Below are positions 1-9,329 of a DNA stretch of 64,000 nucleotides, in pieces. The DNA is taken from positions 37,430,519 through 37,494,518 of the forward strand of contig NC_088882.1 in NCBI RefSeq assembly GCF_032884065.1, given 5' to 3'. Position 1 is the first letter of the stretch; each line of letters starts with the position of its first letter. This stretch comes from Artemia franciscana. Its lineage: Eukaryota; Arthropoda; Branchiopoda; Anostraca; Artemiidae. The notes beneath the pieces were generated by a model that was not told the origin of the DNA, ran no database searches, and saw only the letters and a list, made by a program, of their open reading frames with translations. Made by a program: the position numbers and the translations under genes.

Positions 1-40
1 TCAAGTGGGTCACAAATAAATTATTATTATTAAAATTTCA
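1..40 (+). repeat. ATT-rich tail, possible LINE 3' end
   Basis: A short run of ATT repeats follows a unique-looking stretch at the window edge. CR1/L2-like LINEs often end in such short tandem tails, and the minus-strand LINE at 38.5 kb ends in a similar one. Only the tail is visible, so the assignment is weak. Confidence 0.25.
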
Positions 41-106
41 TGCATGATCCTTGTGTATTTGTATACACATTTCTGAATCTATTTTCTAAACCTTACACCT
101 TAGAAA

Positions 107-364
107 ATGAAGATCCAAGAATGTGTTGACCCAGATCCACCACCTGATCGAGAAATTCAGAAGTGCTTCATTCCACAGTCTCTCCCTAAATACTTCATTA
201 TGCCAGAGACAACAAGAAACACCAACAACTGCTTTAAATTTGAGTTGGTCCCATCAAACCTTGTCGATATGGAAAAGTTAAAGCTCTTGTCAAATACAAT
301 GTGCTATGTAGCAGCTAAGATTTATTCAGGTCTGTTAATTGCTCAGAAGCTACTACATGTATAA
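107..364 (+). CDS. Hypothetical 85-aa reading frame
   Basis: An ATG-started frame of 85 codons with a fairly even composition, containing a Pro/Asp-rich start (DPDPPPD) and several Cys. I do not recognise the product. No splice partner, signal peptide or domain can be named, and there is no paralogue elsewhere in the window. In AT-rich animal DNA a frame this long can arise by chance. It could be an exon of an unseen gene or noise. Confidence 0.15.
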   Translation: MKIQECVDPDPPPDREIQKCFIPQSLPKYFIMPETTRNTNNCFKFELVPSNLVDMEKLKLLSNTMCYVAAKIYSGLLIAQKLLHV

Positions 365-1418
365 TCAAATTGCTTAGGTTTTAATTAAGCCATATTCTTC
401 AGTGAGCCCTATTTTTCAACCCAATGATCCCACTCTTCAAGACTTGGAAAGTCTAGACCGAAAGAAGTATCGTTTGTTAATGTTGATACGTCAATTCATT
501 TGTTGATGCGTTTTCCTGACTTACTGGGACATTCTAAAGCAGGAAGAGAGAAGTTGAAATAAAAGTGGTCATTCTTTAGTTTTAGGATGAAATACTATTT
601 TTAGGCTCTTTTACTTCACTGTTAGATTCTTCACTACTGAACCTGCAACTGCTTGCTGCGGCAATGAATAATCTCATTACTGAAGCTGGTCTTTCAATGA
701 CTGATCTAAAGCTGCAAAAACGCGCTCTTAATCTGGAGCAGCTCTCAGTATATAATTTTTAAGCTTTCCAGACATTTCAGCATGGATACCAAATTTTAGG
801 GTTGTCACGCTACCTATGTAAAAAAGCATTGTTTGTCGTATTTTTAAAGTGAAAAAAGCACTTTTTCGGCTCTCACAGTGGCAAGTTTAGTTGGCAACTC
901 TAATCACTGTAATCAACCGTTTTGCTGCTGTTCGTTTGCGTACATTTCAATGTTTTTCATTTGCCAACTGGCTGGATGTATTTAGGATATCTATAGGTAA
1001 AAAGGTTTGATATTAGCCAAATAGTATAAGCTAGCTAATTCTATAAAGTTCTCTTATTAGCTGACTTGTTGGCTAATTCAGGCTGAAGTGTAGACTAGGC
1101 TATAGGTGAGATCTAGTAGCGAACTGGTAGGCTATATGCTACTAAGCATGTGTGTATTGCTGAGACTTCAATAACATACTAATTGCTAATTCTGCTATGT
1201 ATTAGAAAATTTGGTAAAACTTTAGTTTCCTCACAAGCTGTCTAAAATGGAAACAATGTGGCAAAGCAGCATAGTTTCCATAGGCTACTATAGCACTTAG
1301 AAATACTACCTTAAATTATCTTAAATTGCAGCTTGGAGCAATATAAGGATTATCCATCCTTGTGATAGGCTACTCCATTTAGAAAAGAATTTGTTTGGTG
1401 TAGATTGAGGCTGTTAGA
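365..1418. other. No recognisable feature
   Basis: AT-rich sequence with stops in all frames. I see no repeat shared with the rest of the window, no tRNA-like boxes and no clear splice-bounded frame. Confidence 0.5.
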
Positions 1419-2434
1419 TTAGACTCTTGTGGAGGACTCTGCAGCTTCCCAATTGTAAACGAACTCAAGGCAGAGCCATTCCCTATCAATGTGGGACTTG
1501 AACGTGTCAGTTGAAGTAGTAGAAACTGTTTCTTCAGAGAGCTGGTTCCACATATTGATGATTCTTTGGCTGAAGAAGTGGCTTCTATGTCTACTTGTGG
1601 AATGCTGCATAGAGAGCTTCAATGAATGTCCTCTAGTACCAGAATGCAAGGGCTGTGCAAAGAGACTGGGAAGAGTGTTTTTAGAGAGGATTTTTTTGGT
1701 TAAAACAATGCCACCCCTTTTCCTTCAGTATGTCAGCATTGACAGCTTCAAACAACATAGTCTTTCTTCATATGGAAATTTATTCATGCTGCTAACCATC
1801 TTAGTGGCACAATGCTGGGTATCCTCAAGCAATTTCTTATCTTTTTGAAGAAAGGGGCTGCCAATAACATTCCAACCTCCAGGCATAGACATACAAGTGC
1901 ATTATATAACTTCATAAGAACTCTAAGGTATTGGCTAGAGATGGTTCTTTTTATGATACCAAGGGTTTCATTTGCAGAAGAAGAAACAGACTTAGCATGG
2001 CTACTAAACTTTAATTGGTGATCTACAATAATCCCAAGATCTCTTTCATCAGAAACAGCAGAAAGGAAGTTGTGTTGAAGGAAATACTTATGATGCTTGT
2101 TGTGTTTACCAAAATGGATTACATGGCATATGTCAACATTGAAAGTCAGAAGCCACATGTTAGCCCATCTTCCTAGACTGTCAAGATCTGTTTGAATTGA
2201 TTGCTGGTCAGAGGGAGTAGTCACTTTTCCAACTAGTTTTGAGTCATCAGCATAAAGGATAATAAGATTTGAAAGAAGGGTGGGTAGATCATTAACATAG
2301 AGGTTGAAAAGTGTTGGCCCAAAAATAGTACCCTGGGGAATGCCACTTAATATAGTTGTGGGAGAAGAGAAATGAGGAGTTCCTTGTGAATAAAAAACTC
2401 TGACACTCTGTGATCTTTCAGAAAGGAAGCCCAT
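1419..2434 (-). pseudogene. 5'-truncated non-LTR retrotransposon, reverse transcriptase 3' part
   Basis: Read on the minus strand this is the second half of a LINE reverse transcriptase. Near 2350 it has the B-box segment SGIPQGTIFGPTLFNLYVNDLP-like core, then the catalytic YADD with both aspartates intact (about 2245), then the RDLGIIVD thumb motif. A separate downstream frame (1419-1649) carries the typical C-terminal tail, RGHSLKL and FFSQRIINMWNQL. At least one frameshift or stop near 1780 separates the two frames. The endonuclease domain and RT motif A are missing, as expected for the 5' truncation common in LINEs. The motif set resembles the CR1/L2 group; the clade call is inference. 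Confidence 0.85.
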
Positions 2435-2511
2435 AATCTACTGTACAACACCTTCAAATCTAATTCTAGAATTCTTAGAAACTAATTCTAGAAGCATGTC
2501 TATTTCTGGTT

Positions 2512-2834
2512 GGCCATCCTGGCCGAGTGGGTTGGTGTGCTGGATTTGGGATCTTTTGTCTAAGAGGACACGGGTTCAAATCCCAGTGTACCCAATTCTT
2601 CAGTTTGGGATGGAGGTCAGTGGCGCGACTCTATAAGCTTAGCCAGAGTCGACCCAGCTCTAAATGGGTACCTGGAGAAGTCTGGGGAAGGTAAACAGGA
2701 AGGGTGTGCAAAAGCACAGGATGGCTGGCCCCTAACCCCCCATTGCACTTCCTGGCTGAAGGACCAAGAAACAGAGTTCAGCACCACTGGTAGGGACTGT
2801 AAAGTCTAATGCCATATCCTTTACCTTTTTTTTT
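2512..2834 (+). mobile_element. tRNA-derived SINE, complete copy
   Basis: The head has RNA polymerase III promoter boxes: an A-box TGGCCGAGTGG at 2520-2530 and a B-box GGTTCAAATCC at 2573-2583, the spacing of a long-variable-arm (Leu/Ser-like) tRNA. A conserved body follows (GTCAGTGGCGCGACTCT, then GGGTACCTGGAGAAG) and the copy ends in ACC plus a T-run at 2822-2834. Reverse-oriented relatives with the same head and body occur at 54.46-55.01 kb, which defines a family. It lies immediately beside the LINE fragment. It is not a functional tRNA gene because the anticodon stem is degraded. Confidence 0.8.
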
Positions 2835-2836
2835 AC

Positions 2837-3497
2837 CTCCTCCTCCATGGGGCAAACTAAAAATTTGCAAAGTGGGCAGGGTTTCAAAGCCAAGGGAAAA
2901 GTTGGAGTTGCACAATATGAATAGAATTATATATTAGATATTAATTCCAGTCATCACTGGTAATTTCTATATAGTAGGAAGTTGAAAGATAATTGAAAAA
3001 CTCATGCATCCAATAGTGCTAATATCCAAGATAGTTCACTTTTGAACAAAACAAAAGTCTGATTTTGGTTATAGGTAACATTACCTATAGAGCAAAGCAT
3101 ATTAGTCCATGAGCCCTACTGGCAGCAGGGTAAGGTCTGTATTCTGATTGGTTGAATTGTTAGCTGATGTTTACATCATACTTTTTGCTGACTGGTTAAG
3201 TCTTGTTTGTTATGGACATGATGTTTCATCATTACAACCCTATTTTTGCCAGAAATTACAGTTAGTCAAGGGCATGCTTCTGTGGTGTTAAAAAGTTCAA
3301 AGGTAGGGTATTTCAGTTTTTTGTGAGTTTTTATTTTATGTTTTTTGAATTACTGCATATAGCCTAGCTAGATTCTGATGATTACATAGACCTATTGTTT
3401 TTATGCTGTTATTCACATTGTCAAACCCCAACATAACCCTCTGCTTCAAAACCTGCCCACTTTACATATTTTTAGTTTGCCCCATGGAGAAGGATGG
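2837..3497. mobile_element. Small foldback (MITE-like) element
   Basis: The sequence around 2846-2882 reappears inverted at 3451-3488 over about 36 bp with few mismatches; the shared core is CCATGGGGCAAACTAAAAAT. The similarity extends weakly in both directions. The interior has no long reading frame. This fits a non-autonomous element with terminal inverted repeats, although target-site duplications are not clear. The left end abuts the SINE tail. Confidence 0.45.
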
Positions 3498-3539
3498 TCA
3501 ACTAGAAATGGATGTGCTTCTAGTATTAGCATTTCTAAG

Positions 3540-3765
3540 TGCTATAGGCTGCTCCCTCCTTAGCGCCCTGCTCTTTAGGCTAAAGTTTTTTACTGTTTTA
3601 ACAAGTAGAGTTGAAAGAAAGGGTCAAACTTTAGCATAAAGAGTGGGGCATTGAGGAGAGAGCAGCCCCCTTTCATATACAAAGTAATTTATGTTGGTTT
3701 CAAGTTTTAATGTTGCTCCTTACTTTCAGTTAGAAAACTTGTTTTTTTTTATTTAATTATAAAAT
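3540..3765. repeat. Hairpin repeat related to the 57-64 kb foldbacks
   Basis: An arm running GCGCCCTGCTCTTTAGGCT then AAAG is followed after a ~45-bp spacer by its inverted partner, then TTTCATATACAAAGTAATTT and GTTTCAAGTTTTAATGTTGC. The same palindromic module occurs at 58.94, 59.55, 62.96 and 63.43 kb. The left arm is shortened here. It is non-coding. Confidence 0.7.
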
Positions 3766-4029
3766 AAGAATTGTTATCTTAACTTGTTTCCTTATGCACT
3801 GAACAAACCCTAGACTGACACAAAGTTATGTACCATCATAAAAAAGTAATAAAGCATGGGTGTAATTTGTTTTGGAACAAGAGGTGATTTCTTCTCCCAG
3901 ATCTTGGTTTGCCCTCTTAGACCCAAGTTTGCCTCCCACCCCCAGCTGAAATTTAATTTCATCAAAATCTTATCAAAACTAAGATAAGCCTGCATAATTT
4001 AAGAATCAACAGAAACAAACCAGTTTTCT
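3766..4029. other. No recognisable feature
   Basis: AT-rich spacer. A short minus frame at 3810-3995 shows no domain and is not supported. Confidence 0.4.
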
Positions 4030-4302
4030 TTAGTATAGGTTTACCTCTACTTCTTTAAACCCTCCTAAGAAGTTCCCATTTCCTTTAAATCTTTTTTTAT
4101 GACATCCTCCCGCCCCAGACAAGGACAACTTGCTAGACAGCTGGCTGAAAATGACAGTCTTTTGCAATCTGTCATCCTTCATCCACAGAATGTGCCCTAA
4201 CCATCTCAACCTTTCTTTCATTATAGCCCTAGAAAAGAGGATTGAACCACACTTTTCATACAACCTACTGTTTGAAACATGATCAGTCAGCCAGGTACCC
4301 AA
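4030..4302 (-). pseudogene. LINE C-terminal fragment
   Basis: The minus-strand frame contains RLYEKCGSILFSRAIMKERL followed by RWLGHILWMKDDRLQK. This matches the RWLGHvlRM-DDRLPK signature found downstream of the reverse-transcriptase domain in many animal non-LTR retrotransposons. No RT or endonuclease motifs remain. It is a short, isolated relic. Confidence 0.6.
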
Positions 4303-4744
4303 AAATGGTTATTCCATTATTGTACTATTAATTTCAATTGGTTGCCATTTTTTTTTGGGGAATTTCCCATGAATTCTTCATCTTCTTTTTTAGCAGACGT
4401 GGGCTTTTCAGTTGAGACTATTCAGCCCTTTTCTGTTTGACTCACTCTGTGAGATAGACAGAGCTATGGATTTGGTTTGTCCTTATTTATCTTGAATCTG
4501 CTCAGGTTTCTCTCAGTAAATCCTTTGATACAAGGAATTGGATTATAAGAGAATATATATTGAGTTCTCTGCTCTCTGTGCAGTTATGGTCATCAAGACT
4601 CTTGGCTGATAGTGTGATTTTGTGGTGTTTGAAGCATTATAACAATTTATATTCCAGGGTATACTGTGCAGACATCGCCCTATGATTCAAATAGGCAATT
4701 GTCAATTGTTTCATTTTTAAGATTGCAAGACCTGCAAAGGCCTT
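4303..4744. other. No recognisable feature
   Basis: AT-rich spacer between a LINE relic and the start of the duplicated block. No paralogue, motif or persuasive frame was seen. Confidence 0.4.
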
Positions 4745-6400
4745 GATTTGTTTTCAAAATAATATTTTACTTTTTCTTCGTGTGTGAATATGTTGTTCAG
4801 TAAGTGGCAATTTACTTTACAATATACAAAAAGTAGATGCTAAGAATTCTGTTGTCAAAGGTGATATAATTTTGGATGTGTCATTTTTGTTATTGATAAT
4901 TAATTAGTTTCAATTTGGATTTAGTTACATGAATTTCCACTGAATCTTAAAAGTCAGACAAGTAGAATCTGTTAGAGATGGACAATTGAAAATATATGAT
5001 TTTTTATGACAAAACTGCAACAACTGTTGAGAATGACTAAAATTAAATTTATAGTTCACAGAGTTAATAAAGTGCCAGATGCATAATTAAATTTTCCTAA
5101 ATCCAGGATAGAGCATACTACTCACTTGAAATGAGTACTAAATTATTTTTGAACCTTTTTGAATTAAACATTATAGTGCTTTGAGTTGAAAAAAAAAAAA
5201 CATGAGTGGACCTGCCATTTCAGTATTGGTAACAGCTTATGTTCTGCAATTTTACTGTGAAATTGTGTTTTATATTAAAATCCAAGACTACACTTTTAAA
5301 TATAGGTTATTAGCACAGTTTTTGATATTTTTTTCCATCTTACTTTTGAAAATGAATCTCATTTCTAATACTTTTGCTGCTGAAGCAGCTGAGTCCTTGA
5401 TTTCAAATATGTGCAGATAAAATTAACCTTGCTTGACATTATTGATTGTACCATTTATATTTTTAGGGACTTGGTGCTTCCACTCTCTTGTGTAAAACAG
5501 GAGTACTCTTTCCTAGTGTTGGTGATATTTTTGTATATTTTATAAGTGGCATCAACTCTGTTCAAAGATTATATTATTGACATACCTCTTCAAATTCCAA
5601 ATATGGCTGATCTCATCACTTCTTCTGAAGCTTCTCTTATCAAAAATGGTTAGTAATCCAATGAAATTTCTTGTTGCAGAATAAAAGGAAAGCTGCTTTG
5701 CTTTTGTAAATAATTCTTTCTGCTTTCTTCTGTTGTGTGCTTATAGCATGAGCATCAATAAGAATATCAACTACTTTCCATGCCTTTTTTTTTAGCTTTT
5801 TAGATTGTCTTCTAACTGTAGAATATATTTTGCAACTTTCTGTTTGCAACTAAATGCAATTCTTGCTGTTGTTTCTTCAATGCATTTTACTTAGCTGTTT
5901 GTCATCCTCTGCAATTTTGTATGCATCATGGACACAAAAATGTTACATTCAACCAAAGGAAAAGAATTAGGTAATTTTAGCTTTTTGACTTTATATAAAT
6001 GTGATGAGACTCAAATGATTTTTCTTTTGGCATGAATTCAATTCCTCTTTCCTATTTATCTGTCAGTGATGCCAAATGACTTCATTATGTTCCCAGGTGT
6101 TTAAGAAATTCAGTTATGATTCATTTTCTCCCTCCTGTGTATCTTTTGCAGATACTAAAATAACAGTTCTTCATTCTAGGTTGAAAAATCAACAATGTCC
6201 ATCAAACTACATTATTCTGGCATTAACAAATTCTTTTTTCTTATTTATCCTTCACAGACTCATGTACAATAAACTAAATTGTTCCTTCATTCCATTGTAA
6301 CTTTTATCTGTCATCTAACAGCAGATTTTGTTGTGCTGTTTTCCTTTGCAATTGAATGTGATTTTTGCTGCTTCTTGTTCCATACCGTTTTTATGGCACT
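4745..6400. repeat. Paralogous block, copy A first part
   Basis: Aligns by eye with 45140-46730 over most of its length. Shared landmarks include AAAAAGTAGATGCTA near 4827, CATTATTGATTGTACCATTT near 5438 and CTTCTCTTATCAAAAATGG near 5630. Small indels are frequent, so the duplication is old. Frames in the two copies do not stay aligned, so I do not call a gene here. It lies on the 3' side of the decayed helicase at 9.4-11.1 kb and may belong to the same ancient element; that is inference. Confidence 0.65.
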
Positions 6401-6407
6401 TATTAAC

Positions 6408-8466
6408 CATGTGACATATAGGAATCACAAATTCTGTTGGTCTCTTGGTCTGTTGATCCCAGTTTTGCTACTTTAGGCACTTCCAGGTAAGCTAGGACGA
6501 TGGAAGTTGGCAGGCGTATCAGGAACCAGACCAGATTAAATTAGAAATAGTCGTTTTTGCTATTTGACCATCTGGGAGGGGGGAGTGGGGGGTCTGTTTA
6601 AAAAAATAGAAAAAAATGAAGTATTTTTAACTTACAAACAGGTGATGGGATCCTAATGAAATTTTATGTTTGGAAGGATATCGTGTCTCAGAGCTCTTAT
6701 TTCTAATTCCGACCAGATCCGCTGAAATTGAGGAGGAAGCCTAAAATCTTGGAAAACGTTAGAATGGAGGGATCAGGATGAAACTTGGTGGGAAAAATAA
6801 GCAGAAGCCCTAGATACGTGATTGACATAACCAGAACGGATCTGCTCTGTTTGGGGGAGTTGGGGGGGGGGTTAATTCTGAAAATTAGAAAAAAAATGAG
6901 GTATTTTTAACTAACGAATGGTTCCCTATTGTTCTTCTTGTTTTTGGTGTTTGTAACAAAGGAGTGATTAGATCTTAATGAAATTTAAAGTTTGGAAGAA
7001 TATCCTGTCTCAGAGCTCTTATTTTAAATCCTGACTGGATCTGGTGACATTGTGGGGAATTGAGGGGGGAACCTAAAATCTCAGAAAACGCTTAGAGTTG
7101 AGGGATTGGGATGAAACTTGGTGAGAAAAATAATCACAGGTCCTAGATACGTGATTGACATAACCGGAACGGATCCGCTCTCTTTGAAGGAGCTGGGGAG
7201 AGGGTTAATTCTAAAAAATTAGAAAAAATGAGGTACTTTTAACTTACGAAGGAGTGATCGGATCTTAATAAAATTTGATTTTTGGAAGGATATCGTGTCT
7301 CAAAGCTCTTCTTTTAAATCCCGACAGGATCTGGTGACATTGGGAGGAGTTAGGAGGACCTAAATTCATGGAAAACGCTTAGAGTGGAGGGATTGGGATG
7401 AAACTTGGTGGTAGAAATAATCGTAAGTTGTAGATACGATATTGAAATAATCGGAACGGATCCGCTCTTATTGGGGGAGTTGGGGGAGGAGGGTTAATTC
7501 TGAAAGAATATGAGGTATTTTTAACTTACGAAGGAGCGATCAGATTTTAGCGAAATTTGATTTTTAGAAGGATATCGTGTCTCAAAGCTCTTGTTTTAAA
7601 TTCTGACCGGGTCTGGTGAAGGGGAAGTTGGGGGGGGGGGGGCGCGGAACCTAAATTCTTGGAAAATGGTTGGAAATAGAATGGAGAGATTGGGATGAAA
7701 CTTGGTGGGAAAAATAAGCACAAGTCCCAGATACGGGATTGACATAACCGGAACGGATCTGCTCTCTTTGGGGGAGTTGGGGAAAGGAGGGTTAATTCTG
7801 AATAATTAGAAAAAATGAGGTATTTTTGACTTACGAAAGAGTGATCGTATCTGAATGAAATTTTATATTCAGAAGGACCTCGAAACTCAGATCTCTTATT
7901 TTAAATTCCGACTGGATCCAGTGTCATTAGGGGGGGGGCGTAAATCTTGGAAAACACTTAAAGCAGAGAGATCAGGATGAAACTTGGTGGAAAGAATAAG
8001 CACAAGTCCAAGATAGGTGACTGACATGACCGGACTGGATCCGCTCTCTTTGGTGGAGCTGGGGGGGGGGGTAATTCGGAAAAATTAGAAAAAATGAGGT
8101 ATTTGTAACTTATGAATGGGTGATCAGATCTTAATGCAATTTGATATCTAGAAGGATCTTTTGCTTTAGAACTTTCATTTTAACTCTCGACCAGATCCTG
8201 TGACATTGAAGGGAGTTGGAGGGGAAAACCTAAATTCTTGGAAAACATGAAAATCGAGTTATCTTACGAATGAGTGACCGGATCTTAATGAAACTTGATA
8301 TATAGAAGAATCTTATGTTTCAGACGCTCCATTTTCAATTCGAATCGGATCCGGGGATATTAGAGGGTTGGAGGGGGGAAACGGAAATCTCGGAAACCGG
8401 AAATCTTGAAAAACCCTTAAAGTGGAGAGCTCGGGATGAAACTTGATGGGAAGAACAAGCACAAGT
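6408..8466. repeat. G-rich tandem array element, copy A
   Basis: Begins with ATGTGACATATAGGAATCAC and the GGCACTTCCAGGTAAGCTAG segment, then holds about six diverged units of roughly 280-330 bp. Each unit contains GAGGTATTTTTAACTTACGA, a GATCGGATCTTAATGAAATT-like stretch, GGAAAACGCTTAGAGT, GGATGAAACTTGGTGGGA and a G-run. Unit marks sit near 6615, 6896, 7228, 7510, 7817 and 8096. A second array of the same family lies at 50988-53055. There is no coding capacity. The right end is cut into a Helitron fragment. Confidence 0.8.
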
Positions 8467-9179
8467 TATGTAAAACATGCGAATATACAACATTCTTCGC
8501 TGTCCCATTGTCTTTGCATATAAATAGATTGTTAGGTTTACTGACTCTTGAACATGCAACATATAATTGTCCATGGGAAAAACAATCCGTATTCAGATCT
8601 ATACCTCATTATTCTAATGACGTGTCCCTGTGTCCCGGTCGTCATTTATATTCCCTGTGTCCCGCTCGTCATTTGTGTCCCGGTGTCCCAGTTTGTGATT
8701 TCTCTTTGATTGTCCCGGTCGTCATTTATATTCCCTGTGTCCCGGTGTCCCGGTCGTCATTTGTGTCCCGGTCTGTAATTTCTATTCGAACAATCCCTGT
8801 GTCCCTGTCGTCATTTATATATCCCGCTTGTGCCCCCGGCGTCCCCGTTGTAGTTGTGTCCCTGTGTCCCGGTCGTCATTTATATTCCCTGTGTCCCGGT
8901 CGTGATTTGTGTCTGGGTGTCCCAGTCTGTAATTTCTCTTTGAGGTTCCCGGTCGTCATTTATATTCCCTCTGTCCCGGTCGTCATTTGTGTCCCAGTGT
9001 CCCGGTATGTAATTTCATCAGTTGACAAACATGACGTCAGTCGACAAACAACTTCATGACGCATACAGCTCAATCCTTATAATGACGTTAGTCGACAAAC
9101 ATGACGTCAATCGACACACAAACATGACGTCACTCGACACACACACACACAGACAACTTATTTTTATATATATAATAGA
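8467..9179 (-). mobile_element. Helitron fragment (same family as 19.9 and 48.0 kb)
   Basis: Read on the minus strand, the 5' end starts TCTATTATATATATAAAAAT and then AAGTTGTCTGTG, matching the 5' ends of the two Helitrons on the other strand. Next come several TGACGTCA palindromes, then an expanded minisatellite (8625-9010). At 8602-8467 lies a helicase C-terminal stretch equivalent to codons around FSHGQLYVACSRVGKPDNLF in the 48-kb copy, here altered to HVQESVNLTIYL in another frame. The hairpin and CTAG 3' end are lost at the junction with the G-rich array. Most of the helicase is deleted. Confidence 0.8.
8625..9010. repeat. Minisatellite of GTGTCCCGGTCGTCATTTAT units
   Basis: About a dozen imperfect repeats built from GTGTCCCGGT and CGTCATTTATATTCCCT words. 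Read in reverse, a two-to-three-unit version (GACGACCGGGACACAGGGAA) occurs at 48486-48570 inside the 48-kb Helitron. The array therefore looks like an expansion of an internal Helitron sequence. The long + frame across it (8436-9059) is a by-product of the repeat. Confidence 0.8.
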
Positions 9180-9329
9180 TATATATTGATTTTCATTGTT
9201 GCTTGTCTTCTAACTGCAGATAATGTTAACTTTTTCAGGATACTATTTTTATTGATGTCACAATAGCTTTGTTACAACGCCTTGAGAAAAGACGAATATT
9301 GTGACCTGTTTAGATCATTTTTGTTTGAC

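Noticed and set aside
2573-2583. Functional tRNA gene from the B-box
   Set aside because: The head is followed by a conserved SINE body, and the tRNA stems are mispaired.
8625-9010. CRISPR array
   Set aside because: The repeats have no unique spacers and the genome is eukaryotic.
8436-9059. 207-residue + frame rich in SLCPGRHLYSLCPG
   Set aside because: It is a translation of the minisatellite inside a reversed Helitron fragment. The repeat explains the composition.
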